5,778 nt of DNA from an uncultured Spirochaetales bacterium (GTDB taxonomy: Bacteria > Spirochaetota > Spirochaetia > Sphaerochaetales > Sphaerochaetaceae). The notes beneath the pieces were generated by a model. The model did no database searches. It was not told the DNA's origin and saw only the letters and a program-made list of their open reading frames with translations. A program made the translations under genes and the position numbers. The stretch is from assembly GCA_934276485.1 (NCBI GenBank), contig CAKQTE010000010.1, forward strand, positions 1 through 5,778. The letters are read 5' to 3'. The stretch's first letter is position 1. Each line of letters starts with the position of its first letter. Of the stretch, positions 5,576 through 5,778 are shown in pieces.

Positions 5576-5778
5576 TTAACGAAGGGATTCGATTGTCTTA
5601 GTATCCAGATTCGTTGCTTTTGAGATTATGTTCAGGTCAAGGTTCATCTCTAGCATACGCCTTGCAGTTGCAATTTTTTCAGCATCGATGCCTTCTCTTT
5701 TGCCTTCGGCTCTACCTTCGGCTTTACCTTTTGCAAGGAGCTTCTCAGCCTCCTCCTTGTGATATTCCATGAACTCTT
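5576..5778 (-). CDS. Rpn-family recombination-promoting nuclease/putative transposase, C-terminal part
   Basis: The minus strand reads open from the right window edge to a TAA at 5578-5576, giving the last 66 residues of a longer protein. An internal ATG at 5770 is not the true start, because the frame continues upstream (…EF before it). The glycine-spaced charged segment AKGKAEGRAEGKREG, followed by a predicted helix (EKIATARRMLEMN) and a short closing motif (NIISKATNLDTKTIESL), is the characteristic tail of Rpn/PD-(D/E)XK nuclease-family transposases. In full-length members the catalytic domain precedes this tail by about 200 residues and lies outside the window. These proteins cut DNA and promote RecA-independent recombination in E. 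coli, and they often occur in multiple copies. The tail is encoded by 12-base imperfect repeats. Whether the gene is intact cannot be determined. Confidence 0.75.
   Translation of the reverse strand, partial: EFMEYHKEEAEKLLAKGKAEGRAEGKREGIDAEKIATARRMLEMNLDLNIISKATNLDTKTIESLR
5691..5738 (-). repeat. Four imperfect 12-base tandem units in the Rpn tail
   Basis: Four units start at 5691, 5703, 5715 and 5727. The two central ones differ at one base (CCTTCGGCTCTA, CCTTCGGCTTTA) and the outer two are more diverged. They encode the four-residue period K/R-x-E/K-G of the Rpn tail. Since 12 is a multiple of three, gain or loss of units would keep the reading frame. Confidence 0.6.

Noticed and set aside
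5419..5601. Stop-free plus-strand frame of about 60 codons after the Gfo/Idh-family gene
   Set aside because: No start codon with a ribosome binding site near its beginning, no recognisable motif, and it overlaps the end of the Rpn gene.
1..5778. CRISPR array, tRNA, rRNA, toxin-antitoxin pair or defence operon
   Set aside because: No regularly spaced repeats, cloverleaf-like sequence or small paired genes were seen on either strand.

Overview
The window is an ordinary-looking stretch of a moderately AT-rich bacterial chromosome with five complete genes and two genes cut by the window edges. Translation starts show few strong Shine-Dalgarno sequences. Together with the Rpn-type nuclease, the IS fragment and the AT-rich coding style, this fits a host-associated anaerobe such as a gut spirochaete or a Bacillota member. 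That assignment is inference: no rRNA or other lineage marker is present.

Layout, left to right. Bases 1-120 (minus) are the first 40 codons of a transposase, with a compact promoter and ribosome binding site behind it and an insulating hairpin terminator at 160-201. About 80 bases on is a plus-strand membrane-embedded M28-family metallopeptidase (286-1665). Its 3' end overlaps, tail to tail, a YigZ/IMPACT-family gene on the minus strand (1655-2245). Bases 2276-2590 carry no protein gene. They hold GC-rich palindromes at both ends around an AT-rich core and look like a decayed IS200/IS605-type or MITE-like element. Next comes a minus-strand pair with overlapping ends: a membrane-anchored, zinc-ribbon, MTH1-like Nudix hydrolase (3456-4382) upstream of an aldo/keto reductase (2591-3469). 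A Gfo/Idh/MocA-family protein (4419-5387, plus) is divergent from this pair across only 36 bases. After a 188-base gap without a recognisable gene, the C-terminal tail of an Rpn-family nuclease/transposase enters from the right edge (5576-5778, minus).

The Nudix-reductase pair is the only convincing operon. A nucleotide-pool sanitising hydrolase coupled to a carbonyl-reducing enzyme suggests handling of oxidative or aldehyde damage, but this rests on family membership and gene overlap only. No defence system, CRISPR array, tRNA or rRNA was seen. The most unusual items are the three-part architecture of the Nudix protein, the transmembrane insertion inside the M28 catalytic domain, and the palindromic intergenic segment.
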